Shown: one piece after another, positions 23,450 to 32,477 of the stretch
Layout of the letters: every line of letters begins with the position of its first letter
How positions within the stretch are numbered: the first letter of the stretch is position 1
Assembly (NCBI GenBank): GCA_014655195.1
Contig: BNBH01000006.1
Location: 90,097 to 154,096, forward strand
Direction of reading: 5' to 3'
Length of the DNA: 64,000 nt
Source: Streptomyces cellulosae
Lineage (GTDB): Bacteria; Actinomycetota; Actinomycetes; Streptomycetales; Streptomycetaceae
Translations under genes and position numbers: made by a program
Notes under the pieces: model-generated
Database searches by the model: none
Seen by the model: only the letters and a program-made list of their open reading frames with translations
Told to the model about the DNA's origin: nothing

Positions 23450-26119
23450 TCACCCGCCACCCTCCAGCGCCGCCCTCCCCGCCTCCAACCGCGCCACCGG
23501 CACCCGGAACGGCGAGCAGGACACATAATCCAGCCCCACCCCGTGGAAGAAGTGCACCGACTCCGGGTCCCCGCCGTGTTCGCCGCACACGCCCATCTGG
23601 AGGCCTGGCCGCGCCGCGCGTCCCTCCCTCACCGCGATCTCCACCAGGCGTCCCACGCCCTTGCGGTCGATCGTCTCGAAGGGGGACACCGTGAAGACGC
23701 CCTTGTCGAGGTAGGCGGAGAAGAAGGCCGCCTCGACGTCGTCGCGGGAGAAACCCCACGTCGTCTGGGTCAGATCGTTCGTGCCGAACGAGAAGAACTC
23801 GGCCTCCTCCGCGATGAGTCCGGCGGTGAGCGCCGCCCTCGGCAGCTCGATCATCGTGCCGACCGGGCAGTCGACAGGCATCCCGGCCTCCGCCGAGACA
23901 TCGGCCAGCACCCGGTCCACCTCCTCGCGCACCAGGCGCAGTTCCTCCACGGTGTCGATCAGCGGCACCATGATCTCCGCCCGCGGGTCACCGCCCGCCC
24001 GCCTGCGCTCCACGACCGCCTCGGCGACCGCCCGTACCTGCATGGCGACCAGCCCCGGAGCCACCAGCCCGAGACGGACGCCGCGCAGCCCCAGCATCGG
24101 GTTCTCCTCGTGCATCCGGTTCACGGCGTCGAGCAGCCGTGCGTCATGCTCGTCCGGCGTACCGCCCCGCGCCTCCGCCGTGGCGACCCGCACCGCCAAC
24201 TCCGTGCGGTCGGGGAGGAATTCGTGCAGCGGCGGGTCGAGGAGCCGGATGGTGACGGGCAGACCGTCCATCGCGTCCAGGATGCCGCTGAAGTCCCGCC
24301 GCTGGAGCGGCAGAAGCGCCCCCAGCGCCCGGTCGCGTTCCGCGTCGCCCTCCGCCAGGATCATCGCCTCGACCAGCCGGCGCCGGTCGCCCAGGAACAT
24401 GTGCTCCGTACGGCACAGGCCGATGCCCTCCGCCCCGAAGCGCCGCGCACGGGCCGCGTCCTCGGCGGTGTCGGCGTTGGCGCGAACGCCCAGCCGGCGT
24501 ACGCCGTCGGCGTGCTCCATGGCGCGTGCCACCGCGTCGACCAGCGCGTCCGGGCGCTCACCCGTCTCGAAGTACCGCACGACGGACGAGTCGACCAACG
24601 GCACCGCCCCCGGGTACACCGCCCCCGCCGATCCGTCCACGGAGATGACGGTGCCCTCCTCCACGACCGTGCCGCCGACGGTGAACCGGCGCCGCCGGGT
24701 GTCCACGGCGATCTCCTCGGCCCCGCACACGCACACCGTGCCCATGCCGCGCGCGACCACGGCCGCGTGACTCGTCTTGCCGCCACGGCTGGTGAGGATC
24801 GCCTGCGCCGCGACCATGCCGGGCAGGTCGTCCGGGGTGGTCTCCTCCCGCACCAGCACGACCTTCTCGCCCTCCGAGGCCCGCCGGACCGCCTCCGCGG
24901 AGTCGAACACCGCCTCCCCCACGGCCGCCCCGGGGGAGGCGGGCACACCGTGCGCCAACGGCTCCCCGACGGCGGACGCGTCGAACCGCGGGAACATCAG
25001 CCTTGCCAACTGGTCACCGTGCACCCGCTCCAGCGCCTCGTCCGCGGTGACGAGCCCCTCGTCGGCCAGCGCGGAGGCGATGGCGAAGGCCGCCTCGGCG
25101 GTGCGTTTGCCCACGCGGGTCTGCAGCATCCACAGCCGGCCGCGTTCGACGGTGAACTCGATGTCGCACAGGTCGCGGTAGTGCGCCTCCAGCGTCGCCA
25201 TGTGCCGGCGCAGCTCTTCGTAGGCCTCGGGGGCGATGCGGGCGAGTTCGTCCAGCGGCACGGTGTTGCGGATGCCCGAGACGACGTCCTCGCCCTGCGC
25301 GTTGGCCAGGTAGTCGCCGTACACGCCGGAGCGGCCGGTGGCCGGGTCACGGGTGAACGCGACACCGCTGCCGGAGTCCGGGCCCAGATTTCCGAACACC
25401 ATGGTCTGCACGGTGACGGCCGTGCCCAGGTCGTCCGGGATGTGCTCACGCCGGCGGTACAGCCGGGCACGCTCGACGTTCCACGACTGGAACACCGCCA
25501 GCACAGCCCGCTGCAACTGCTCCGCCGGGGACTGCGGGAAGGACTCACCGGTCTCCCGGCGGATCACCTCCTTGTACGTTTCCACCAGACCGGCCAGGTC
25601 GCCCGCGTTCAGCCCCAGGTCGTCCGCCGCGCCCACCTCTCGCTTCAGATCCTCCAGCGCCTGATCGAACAAGGCGCCGTCGACACCCATCACCGTGCAG
25701 CCGAACATCTGGACAAGACGGCGGTACGAGTCCCAGGCGAACCGCTCGTCACCCGCGGACTTCGCCAGTCCCGGCACCGAGTCGTCGTTGAGACCGACGT
25801 CGAGGATCGTCTCCATCATCCCGGGCATCGAATAGCGCGCACCCGAGCGCACCGACACCAGCAGCGGATCGTCCCGCTGCCCCAGCCGCCGCCCCGCGGC
25901 CCGCTCCAGCGCGGCCAGATGGTCCGAGATCTCACGCGACAGACCAGAAGGTTCACCGCCGGTCGCCAGGTACGCCCGGCAGGCCTCCGTGGTGACGATG
26001 AAACCGGGCGGCACCGGCAGCCCCAGCCGGGTCATCTCGGCCAGGTTGGCGCCCTTGCCGCCCAGCAGGTCGGCCTGCTCCTTGCCGCCCTCGCCGAACG
26101 CGTACACGTAACGGACCAT
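23450..26119 (-). CDS. ppdK: Pyruvate, phosphate dikinase
   Basis: Interconverts pyruvate, ATP and phosphate with PEP, AMP and pyrophosphate. At 889 aa it is full length. Order of domains: ATP-grasp nucleotide-binding domain (GGKGANLAEMTRLGLPVPPG near residue 20, SVRSGARYSMPGMMETILDVG), swivelling phosphohistidine domain (ILTSRGGKTSHAAVVARGMG) and PEP/pyruvate barrel with the catalytic Cys in QMGVCGEHGGDP near the C-terminus. AGGAGGAGC precedes the ATG at 26119. It lies 17 nt after the DUF4389 gene and probably shares its promoter. In actinobacteria this pairing with UspA proteins is typical of low-oxygen or dormancy regulons. Confidence 0.95.
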   Translation of the reverse strand: MVRYVYAFGEGGKEQADLLGGKGANLAEMTRLGLPVPPGFIVTTEACRAYLATGGEPSGLSREISDHLAALERAAGRRLGQRDDPLLVSVRSGARYSMPGMMETILDVGLNDDSVPGLAKSAGDERFAWDSYRRLVQMFGCTVMGVDGALFDQALEDLKREVGAADDLGLNAGDLAGLVETYKEVIRRETGESFPQSPAEQLQRAVLAVFQSWNVERARLYRRREHIPDDLGTAVTVQTMVFGNLGPDSGSGVAFTRDPATGRSGVYGDYLANAQGEDVVSGIRNTVPLDELARIAPEAYEELRRHMATLEAHYRDLCDIEFTVERGRLWMLQTRVGKRTAEAAFAIASALADEGLVTADEALERVHGDQLARLMFPRFDASAVGEPLAHGVPASPGAAVGEAVFDSAEAVRRASEGEKVVLVREETTPDDLPGMVAAQAILTSRGGKTSHAAVVARGMGTVCVCGAEEIAVDTRRRRFTVGGTVVEEGTVISVDGSAGAVYPGAVPLVDSSVVRYFETGERPDALVDAVARAMEHADGVRRLGVRANADTAEDAARARRFGAEGIGLCRTEHMFLGDRRRLVEAMILAEGDAERDRALGALLPLQRRDFSGILDAMDGLPVTIRLLDPPLHEFLPDRTELAVRVATAEARGGTPDEHDARLLDAVNRMHEENPMLGLRGVRLGLVAPGLVAMQVRAVAEAVVERRRAGGDPRAEIMVPLIDTVEELRLVREEVDRVLADVSAEAGMPVDCPVGTMIELPRAALTAGLIAEEAEFFSFGTNDLTQTTWGFSRDDVEAAFFSAYLDKGVFTVSPFETIDRKGVGRLVEIAVREGRAARPGLQMGVCGEHGGDPESVHFFHGVGLDYVSCSPFRVPVARLEAGRAALEGGG

Positions 26120-26136
26120 CTCGGTGCTCCTCCTCA

Positions 26137-26841
26137 TCAGACCTTCCGCGTTGTACAAGCCGCCCCCGGCTCCCGCCCGCCCTGGTCCAGGCGGAACGGC
26201 GGATACACGTCCGTGAGCAGCGTCGCGTAGGCGGCGACCCGCAGCACCCACCGGTTGAGGCCGAGCAGCAGGTCGTACAGCCCGCGCGGATAGAGCCCGG
26301 TGAAGAGCAGGGCGACGCCCGCGAACAGCGTGAGCAGGCCGATGAGGCCGCCCGAGTACCAGGCCAGGCGGGCGCCCCCGGCGAAGAAGCCGAGGACCAG
26401 ATAGTGCGGCAGGGCCAGCAGCCACCACTTCACCAGGACCAGCCCGCGCGACAGCCGCTCCGGGTACGTCACGTCCCAGTGCGCCGGGTAGTCGGGCACG
26501 TCGGCCAGGGTGAACGGCGGATAGCGGTCGGTGCCCAGGGTGCCGTACGCGTAGTACGCCACACGCCAGCTCCAGCGCAGCACACCGGCGGTGAAGTCGA
26601 ACAGCGGCCGCGGGTACCGGCCGGTGAACAGGATCGCGAAGAAGGCCGCCACGCTCACCAGCACGACCCCCACCCACAGGAAGAACAGGACGATGTGGTG
26701 GGGGAGCGCGAGCAGCCACTTGACCAGCCACAGCCAGCGCGACAGCGGCGCGTCCAGCCGCGCCGTCAACCGGGCCGGATACGCCTCGGCTCCCGCGGGG
26801 CCGGGCGGCGGTACGGCGGCGGAGGTGAGATGTGAGCTCAT
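26137..26841 (-). CDS. DUF4389 membrane protein
   Basis: 234-aa integral membrane protein with two copies of the DUF4389 unit: each has a segment ending [17 protein letters not shown] or [18 protein letters not shown], then a pair of hydrophobic helices and a FTGRYPR(P)LFDF or [13 protein letters not shown] motif. Function unknown; the family is frequent beside stress genes in actinobacteria. It leads the operon with ppdK and has a triple repeat in its upstream region. Confidence 0.88.
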   Translation of the reverse strand: MSSHLTSAAVPPPGPAGAEAYPARLTARLDAPLSRWLWLVKWLLALPHHIVLFFLWVGVVLVSVAAFFAILFTGRYPRPLFDFTAGVLRWSWRVAYYAYGTLGTDRYPPFTLADVPDYPAHWDVTYPERLSRGLVLVKWWLLALPHYLVLGFFAGGARLAWYSGGLIGLLTLFAGVALLFTGLYPRGLYDLLLGLNRWVLRVAAYATLLTDVYPPFRLDQGGREPGAACTTRKV

Positions 26842-26866
26842 GATGACCGGTCCCTCCGGAAGCCGA

Positions 26867-26935
26867 TGACGATCACGGAAGCGAGTGTGACGATCACGGA
26901 AGCGGCTGTGACGCTCACGCGGCGACGATCACGGA
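26867..26935. repeat. 21-bp tandem repeats with GTGA-N3-TCAC cores upstream of DUF4389-ppdK
   Basis: Units begin at 26867, 26888 and 26909, exactly 21 bp apart; the first two share TGACGATCACGGAAGCG, the third is diverged, and a partial fourth (GACGATCACGG) follows. Each core is a small palindrome, (A/G)TGA-CG(A/C)-TCAC. Period of two helical turns and position 26-94 bp upstream of the DUF4389 start suggest a phased regulator array. Confidence 0.65.
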
Positions 26936-26957
26936 CCGAGGCGCCCGGCCGTCGGCG

Positions 26958-27404
26958 TCAACGCCTCGGATCGCCCTCCTGCCGCACCACGACCACCGGG
27001 CAGGCCGCGTGCTGCGCGCACCGCTGGCTCACCGACCCCAGCACCGCCCGGGCGAAGCCGCCGCGCCCACGCCGGCCCACGACGAGCACCTCGGCCCCCT
27101 CGGAGGCGCGGATCAGCACGTCGGACGGATCACCCTCGACCAGACGCTGCGTGAGCCCCTCCGGGAGCCCGTCGGCGAAGACCTCGTCCAGCTCCCCGGC
27201 GAAGCGCTGCCGTGCCTGCTCCACGTCGAACACCGGCTCAGTCGCCGGCCCGCCCCACCCCCCGAAGGTCGGGCTCTCCCAGACGCAGACCGCCTCGACG
27301 GCACCGCCGACGAGGCGCGCGTAACGGTCCGCCCAGCGCAGTGCGTCGTACGACGAGGAACCGTCCACGCCCACCACGATGCGCGGAGCTTCGGAGGATG
27401 CCAT
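26958..27404 (-). CDS. Universal stress protein (UspA), single domain
   Basis: 148-aa cytoplasmic UspA-family protein. IVVGVDGSSSYDALRWA at the N-terminus and the ATP-binding loop VGRRGRGGFARAVLGSVSQR, followed by the last strand CPVVVVRQ, are complete, so it should bind ATP. The ATG at 27404 starts just before the first strand; longer in-frame starts add no conserved residues. It is divergent from the tandem UspA gene across 168 nt that must carry both promoters. Confidence 0.9.
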   Translation of the reverse strand: MASSEAPRIVVGVDGSSSYDALRWADRYARLVGGAVEAVCVWESPTFGGWGGPATEPVFDVEQARQRFAGELDEVFADGLPEGLTQRLVEGDPSDVLIRASEGAEVLVVGRRGRGGFARAVLGSVSQRCAQHAACPVVVVRQEGDPRR

Positions 27405-27572
27405 GGAACACCACCTCACACAGCCGTCCCCCTCCTTCCACGCTGACGGAACGCGCGCCACCGCGCCAGCCGGGGCCCCCGGAGCGAGCACTTCCGGCGT
27501 GGCGTGGCGTCACCCGGCCGCAGAGGCGACGCTGGGAGGGGGCGAACACGGCGAGCAGAGCCTGGAGGTGTC

Positions 27573-28445
27573 ATGACTGGTGCGGACGGGCGTCGGCCCA
27601 TCGTGGTCGGCGTCGATCCCGACCCGGAGAAGCGCCTGGCACTGTCCTGGGCCGCCGACGAGGCCGAGCGGCGGAAGCTGCCGCTGCGACTCGTGCACGC
27701 CCAGGGCACCCCGACCGGCGGCTACCGGTCGGGGGAGGTGCGGCCCTCGTGGGAGGAGTGGAACCGTGAACTGCACGGACTGGGCGACCAGGTGCTCAAG
27801 GACGCGGTGTCCTTCGTGGAGTCCCGGCAGCCGGCGGTCGACCTGTCGACGCTGCTGGCGGAGGGAGAACCCGCATGGATCCTCCACGAGGAATCACGCG
27901 ACGCCTCGCTTGTGGTCGTCGGCTCCCGGCACCTGAGCAGGCGGCGCGGACTGTTCTCGTCCGCATCGGTGGCGCTGCCGCTGGCGGCGCACGCGGCCTG
28001 CCCGGTCGTGGTCGTACCGGAGCCCGAGCACATCACCCAGCAGCCGCCGTACTTCGTCGTCGGTGTCGACGGCAGCCCGCACACGGCCGCCGGCGTGGAC
28101 CTGGCTGTTGAGGAGGCGGACCTGCGCGGGGCGATCGTGCGGGCGCTGTACGTGTGGCATCCGCCGCTGCTCGGCGTTCTCGACGAACACGCCACGGTGA
28201 ATGAGTGCCGCCGGGTTCTGGCCGAGACGGTCGCGGGCCGCACCGCGGCCCACCCGGACGTGGAGCTCCATCATGAAGTCGTCCGCGGCCATCCGGTAGA
28301 GGTCCTGACGGAGGCGTCCGAGCACGCCCTGGGACTGGTGGTGGGCACCCGTGGTCACGGAGGCTTCACCGGCATGATGCTGGGCTCGGTGAGCCAGGGA
28401 GTGCTGCTTCATGCCCGCTGTCCGGTCATCACGGTCCCGGTCTGA
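27573..28445 (+). CDS. Tandem universal stress protein (two UspA domains)
   Basis: 290 aa with two UspA domains. The first (RPIVVGVDPDPEKRLALSWA) has a degenerate nucleotide loop, GSRHLSRRRGLFSSASVAL. The second (YFVVGVDGSPHTAAGVDLAV) has an intact loop, GTRGHGGFTGMMLGSVSQ. This asymmetry is typical of the actinobacterial tandem Usp class. GGAGGTG precedes the ATG. It probably belongs to the same stress regulon as the divergent UspA and ppdK. Confidence 0.92.
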   Translation: MTGADGRRPIVVGVDPDPEKRLALSWAADEAERRKLPLRLVHAQGTPTGGYRSGEVRPSWEEWNRELHGLGDQVLKDAVSFVESRQPAVDLSTLLAEGEPAWILHEESRDASLVVVGSRHLSRRRGLFSSASVALPLAAHAACPVVVVPEPEHITQQPPYFVVGVDGSPHTAAGVDLAVEEADLRGAIVRALYVWHPPLLGVLDEHATVNECRRVLAETVAGRTAAHPDVELHHEVVRGHPVEVLTEASEHALGLVVGTRGHGGFTGMMLGSVSQGVLLHARCPVITVPV

Positions 28446-28466
28446 GACCACGCGGGGACGCGCCCC

Positions 28467-28885
28467 GTGACAGGGCAGCCCGGCCCGCGGCCGCCCGTGA
28501 CGGAGCTCCCCGCCGACGACGTGTTCACCGCGCTGGAGACGTCGCGGCGCGGGCTGTCGAGGGCCCAGGCCGAGGACCGCCCGAGAACGCACGGGGTCAA
28601 CGGACTGCCCCGCACCGCGCCCCGGGCCGTGGGGCGGCAGCCGGCGGCGCAGTTCACCGACCTCTTCGCGGTGATGCTGCTCGCCGCCTCCGGCATCACC
28701 TTCCTCGCGTACGCCCTCGAGGAGCCACGGGACGCGGGCACCCTCACCCTCGCGGTGGCGATCCTGGGAGTCGTGGGGCTGAACGCAGCCATCGGCTTCG
28801 CGCAGGAGTACTCGGCGGAACGCACCGCCCAGGCGCTGGAGGCCATGGTCCCCCACACCTGCCGGGTGCTGCGCGACGGACGGTC
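28467..28885 (+). pseudogene. Cation P-type ATPase, N-terminal fragment
   Basis: The first 140 or so residues of a P2-type cation ATPase: cation ATPase N domain (LPADDVFTALETSRRGLSRA, THGVNGLP), the first two membrane helices (FAVMLLAASGITFLAYAL, TLTLAVAILGVVGLNAAIGF) and the start of the actuator region (AERTAQALEAMVPHTCRVLR). Everything after this, including the phosphorylated DKTGT loop, is gone. The sequence passes into a TrkA-C fragment through a short direct repeat, so the gene was cut by deletion. It follows the UspA gene after 21 nt. Confidence 0.78.
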
Positions 28886-29002
28886 GTCCGCGACGGCCGG
28901 CCCACCGTGCCGCACCCGCAGGTGCGTCTGCGGGCCGGGGACGAGATCCTGCTCGTGTCGCACTCCGCCACGGAACACGAGATCCACGCGGCATTCCAGT
29001 GA
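28886..29002 (+). pseudogene. TrkA-C (RCK) domain remnant
   Basis: The last 38 residues of a potassium-transport regulatory protein: VRLRAGDEILLVSHSATE and HEIHAAFQ before the stop are typical of the end of an RCK_C/TrkA-C domain. It is in another frame than the preceding ATPase fragment. The copies of CGCGACGG at 28872-28879 and 28889-28896 mark the join. Confidence 0.65.
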
Positions 29003-29037
29003 GATCACAGCAGGCCCCGGCGTACCGCCAGTTCCTC

Positions 29038-30066
29038 TCACCGCTGACGCAGCGCGACCTTCAGCGCCCCCGACTCCGTGCCCTTCGAGAACACCTCGTA
29101 GGCCTCCACTGCCCGTTCGAGTTCGAACGAGTGGGTGAGCAGCGGGGACACCTGAAGGCGTCCGAGCCGCAGCAGCTCCATCAGCCAGGGCGTCGAGGAG
29201 GTGTCGACCTGGCCGGTGCTGATCGTCACGTTCTTGCGCCACAGCGACTCGAGATGCAGCGTGGTGGACCGGCCCGGCGTGCCGATGACGGCGATGTGGC
29301 CGCCGGTTCGGACGGCGCGCGTGCACAGCACGAACCCGTCCGGCTCGCCCGACGCCTCGACGACCACGTCGGCGCCCGGTCCCTCGTACAGCTCGGCGAT
29401 CATCCGCCCCGGCACCTCGGCCGCGTCGGCGCCCATGCGGACCGCCGCCTCCAGCCGGGCCGTGGACAGGTCCACGGCGACGATCCGGCGCGGCGAGCAG
29501 AGCCGGGCGATCGCCACCGTGGCGAGACCGACGGGCCCCGCGCCCACCACGACCACGGTGTCCCCGGGGCCGACCTCGCCGTTGCGCACCCCCACCTCGT
29601 ACGCGGTGGGGAGGACCTCCGCGAGCAGGACCGCCTCGTCGGGCGACGGAGAGAACGGCAGCCGGTGCGTCGAGTCGTCGGCGAACGGCACCCGCACGTA
29701 CTCGGCCTGGGTGCCGTGGATCAGATGGCCCAGGATCCAGCCGCCACCCCCGCGGCACTGCCCGAACAGGCGGTCGCGGCACGGCCGGCAGCGGCCGCAG
29801 GCGGACACGGACGAGACGACGACCCGGTTGCCCGGGTGCAGCCGCCGGACGTCGTCGCCGGTCGCGACCACCTCGCCGACCGCCTCGTGGCCGAGGACCG
29901 TGCCCGCCGTCACCTCGGCCAGGTCCCCGCGCAGGATGTGCAGGTCGGTGCCGCAGACCGTCGTCGTCCCGACACGCACGACGGCGTCACCGGGATCCTC
30001 GATCACGGGATCCGCGACGGTGTCCCAGGAAATGCGTCCGGGACCGTGGTAGACGAGGGCTCGCAT
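29038..30066 (-). CDS. Zinc-dependent alcohol dehydrogenase
   Basis: Medium-chain NAD(P)-dependent dehydrogenase of 342 aa. Catalytic zinc ligands are in VCGTDLHI (about residue 38) and LGHEAVGEV (about 59-67); the structural zinc lobe is CGRCRPCRDRLFGQC; the Rossmann motif is VVVVGAGPVGLATVAI. The ATG at 30066 is followed by RALVYHGPG, a typical family start. It stands alone, convergent with the remnants to its left and 124 nt from the kinase fragment. Context suggests fermentative or stress metabolism like the neighbouring ppdK block. Confidence 0.92.
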   Translation of the reverse strand: MRALVYHGPGRISWDTVADPVIEDPGDAVVRVGTTTVCGTDLHILRGDLAEVTAGTVLGHEAVGEVVATGDDVRRLHPGNRVVVSSVSACGRCRPCRDRLFGQCRGGGGWILGHLIHGTQAEYVRVPFADDSTHRLPFSPSPDEAVLLAEVLPTAYEVGVRNGEVGPGDTVVVVGAGPVGLATVAIARLCSPRRIVAVDLSTARLEAAVRMGADAAEVPGRMIAELYEGPGADVVVEASGEPDGFVLCTRAVRTGGHIAVIGTPGRSTTLHLESLWRKNVTISTGQVDTSSTPWLMELLRLGRLQVSPLLTHSFELERAVEAYEVFSKGTESGALKVALRQR

Positions 30067-30190
30067 GGTCTTCCACTCCCTGACGGCGCGGCCGCCCCTG
30101 TCCACCGTCGCCCGGGACGAACCCCCGGGCAACCGGGACACGGGCCGCGCCTTCACACGTCGACGGCGTCGCCACGGCAGGACGCCGCCG

Positions 30191-30865
30191 TCAGTCGGGC
30201 TCCATGTAGGGGCGCCGGAACACCGGCGCCTGCGCCGTGCCCCACGGCCGCACGGCGGCCAGGGCCCGCTCGACCGCGGCGCCCAGTGAGCCGCCGGTGT
30301 CGACCGGGACGGCCCCCGGCCACGGCGGTTCCGCGGCCCGCATCGCGTCGGCGACCGAGGCGTCGGCGTCGGAGGACCCGGACGTACGCGCGTCGAGCCG
30401 GGCCGCCGCCACCTCGCCCGGCACATGGCAGCGCAGCGCGACCAGGTCGGCGCCCGCCTGCCCGGCGACACGGTGCGCGGCCTTCCGCCGGGCCGTGTCG
30501 GACCAGGTGGCGTCCAGGACGACGGACTCCCCGGCGGACAGCAGAGCCCGCGCACGGTCCAGGAGCGCCGCGTACGTCTTCGCCGTCCACTCCGGCGTGT
30601 AGATCCCCTCGCGGTACCCGGCCGCCGCGGACTGCTCCGCCGGGATGCCCGCCAGTTCCTTGCGGACCCGGTCGCTGCTGAGCAGGGTGATCCCCAGCCG
30701 GTCGGCCAGCGCCCCCGCCAGGGTCGACTTGCCGCTGCCCGGCAGCCCGCCGACCAGCGTCAGACCGACGGCCGCGGTCCGCAGATGCCGCAGCGTCGTG
30801 GAGACCAGCCGCCGGAACGCCGCCTCCGCGCCCGGGGCGCCCTGACGCGCCTGGATGAGGGACCG
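30191..30865 (-). pseudogene. AAA-type ATP-binding kinase, C-terminal fragment
   Basis: C-terminal half of a bifunctional phosphotransferase/ATP-binding protein. TLVGGLPGSGKSTLAGALAD is an intact Walker A; SSDRVRKELAGIPAE and VVLDATWSDTARRKAA follow as in the family, and the protein ends VFRRPYMEPD. The N-terminal APH-like domain is missing: homology starts at about [14 protein letters not shown], where the frame comes out of the trpD fragment. No start codon with a ribosome site is apparent, so expression is doubtful although the P-loop domain itself is complete. Confidence 0.75.
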
Positions 30866-31389
30866 AGGGTGCGGCGCACGGGGGAGGCGTGGCGCAGGCC
30901 CCGGTGGAAGGCGGGGGCGAAGGTGAAGCCGATGCCGAGGTCGCGGACGCACTGGGCGACCTGCTCGGGGCTGAGGTTGAGGGGCACGCCGAGCTGTTCC
31001 AGGACGTCGGCGGAGCCGCTCTTGCTGGAGACGGAGCGGCCGCCGTTCTTCACCACCGGGGCTCCGGCGGCGGCGGTGACGATCGCGGCCATGGTGGAGA
31101 TGTTGACGGTGTGCGCGCCGTCGCCGCCGGTGCCGACGATGTCGAGGACACCGGTGCCGTCGACGGGCAGTGGGACGACGCGCTCCATCAGGGCGTCGAG
31201 CAGGCCGCCGAGCTCGGCGGGGCTCTCGCCCTTGGCGCGCAGCGCGACGAGGAAGCCGGCCAGGGCGACCGGCTCGTGGTCGTCGTCCATGACCGTGCGC
31301 ATCGCCCACCTGGTGTCGTCCGCCGTGAGGTCTTCGCCGCGCAGCAGGGTGGCGAGCAGGTGCGGCCAGGTACGGGTGGGTGCGGTCAC
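30865..31389 (-). pseudogene. trpD: Anthranilate phosphoribosyltransferase (TrpD), N-terminal fragment
   Basis: The first 175 residues of Trp[41 protein letters not shown] (PRPP loop), [20 protein letters not shown] and the start of [20 protein letters not shown]. Homology then ends in the middle of the conserved region and runs into the kinase fragment. The full enzyme has about 350 residues, so this copy cannot be active. GTG at 31389. Whether another trpD exists in the genome cannot be seen here. Confidence 0.82.
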
Positions 31390-31509
31390 GGGGTTCCCCT
31401 CGAAGCGGCCCGGCGCCGGGTGCCGACGCGGGTGTCTGTTCCGAGCCTAGCGACCGACGAAGCGTCATACGGCCAGGTTTGCGGGGCCGCCGGTGCCGAA
31501 GCTGGGCGC

Positions 31510-32394
31510 GTGCAGCGGTCGTACGCCCGGGAGTTGGCGCTGCGGGCCGTCGCCGTGGCCGACGGGGGAGTGAAGGGTGACGGCGGGCTGGTGATGGTGA
31601 TCGGCGGCTCACGCGAGTACCCCAGCCCGCCGTACGTGGCGGCGCTGGCGGCCCGGCGGGCCGGGGCCCACGGGGTGCGGGTCGCAGCGCCGCCCGCCCC
31701 GGCGGCGCAGCAGGTGGCCTTGGAGGCGCATCTGATCGCGGGACTCGGGTCCGAGCTGGATGCCGGCGCGGTGGCGGCCGCGGCCCGGGTATCGCGGCGG
31801 ATGGCGCAGCGCCTGACCGAGACGGAGGCCCGGGGCCGGGTGGTATGGCTGGTCGGTCCGGGGCTGGGAGGCAGCCCGGTGGCCGGGAGGGTGCTGGACG
31901 CCCTGGAGGAGGTCCGGGACCACGACCGGGAGGCTGCGCTGGTGGTCGACGGCTCGCTGGGCGGCGGCCCCCGCGCCCGGGAGCGCCTTCGGCACCTCGG
32001 CGCGGACCTGGTCCTGCTCAACCGGGCCGAAGCACACGCCCTGGGGGCGGTCGACGCGGCGGCACTGGCGCAGGCGGCCCGGCAGACCGGCGCGGTGATG
32101 GTGGCCAAGGGCGATCCGGATCTGATCACCGACGGCACCCGGACCCTGTTGGTGCCCGCCGGGCACCCGGGGCTGGCCCGGCACGGCTCGGGGGACGTGC
32201 TCGCCGGCGTCGCCGCCGCACTGCTCGCCGCGACGCTGGCGCCCGCCGAAGCGGCGGCGCTGGCCTGCCACCTGGTCGGCACCGCCGGCGAGGTGCTGGG
32301 CCGGGCGGCGGGGCCGGGCTGGCTGACACGTGAACTCCTGGACGCGGTCGCCGCCGCCCTGCGCGACCTGCTCGCCGCCCCCTCCCGCCACTGA
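31510..32394 (+). CDS. NAD(P)H-hydrate dehydratase-like ribokinase-fold protein
   Basis: About 294 aa, related to the C-terminal (NnrD/CARKD) domain of the YjeF family, which uses ADP or ATP to dehydrate damaged NAD(P)H. LVMVIGGSREYPSPPYVAAL is the N-terminal motif, WLVGPGLGG the substrate loop, VVDGSLG, VMVAKGDPDLITDG, and GSGDVLAGVAAALLA the anion hole. The sequence is divergent and has no YjeF N-terminal epimerase domain. The start is uncertain: GTG at 31510 is chosen by length, while GTG at 31570 would still keep all motifs. It reads toward the biosynthetic-type genes and may be the first gene of that set or a housekeeping repair enzyme. Confidence 0.72.
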   Translation: MQRSYARELALRAVAVADGGVKGDGGLVMVIGGSREYPSPPYVAALAARRAGAHGVRVAAPPAPAAQQVALEAHLIAGLGSELDAGAVAAAARVSRRMAQRLTETEARGRVVWLVGPGLGGSPVAGRVLDALEEVRDHDREAALVVDGSLGGGPRARERLRHLGADLVLLNRAEAHALGAVDAAALAQAARQTGAVMVAKGDPDLITDGTRTLLVPAGHPGLARHGSGDVLAGVAAALLAATLAPAEAAALACHLVGTAGEVLGRAAGPGWLTRELLDAVAAALRDLLAAPSRH

Positions 32395-32477
32395 CCCGGG
32401 CGCCCCTACCTGCCCTTTTCGCCGCCGTCGGCGGCACCTTCGCCTTGTTCTCGACCTGATCCGAGTGGAGATTCGTG

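Noticed and set aside
23069..26230. Plus-strand open frame of about 1050 codons opposite ppdK
   Set aside because: Antisense shadow of a fully conserved pyruvate phosphate dikinase gene; no recognisable domain.
30191..31612. A single 473-codon frame covering the trpD and kinase region
   Set aside because: Only the kinase part is in this frame; the trpD sequence is in another frame, so this is not a fusion protein but two joined remnants.
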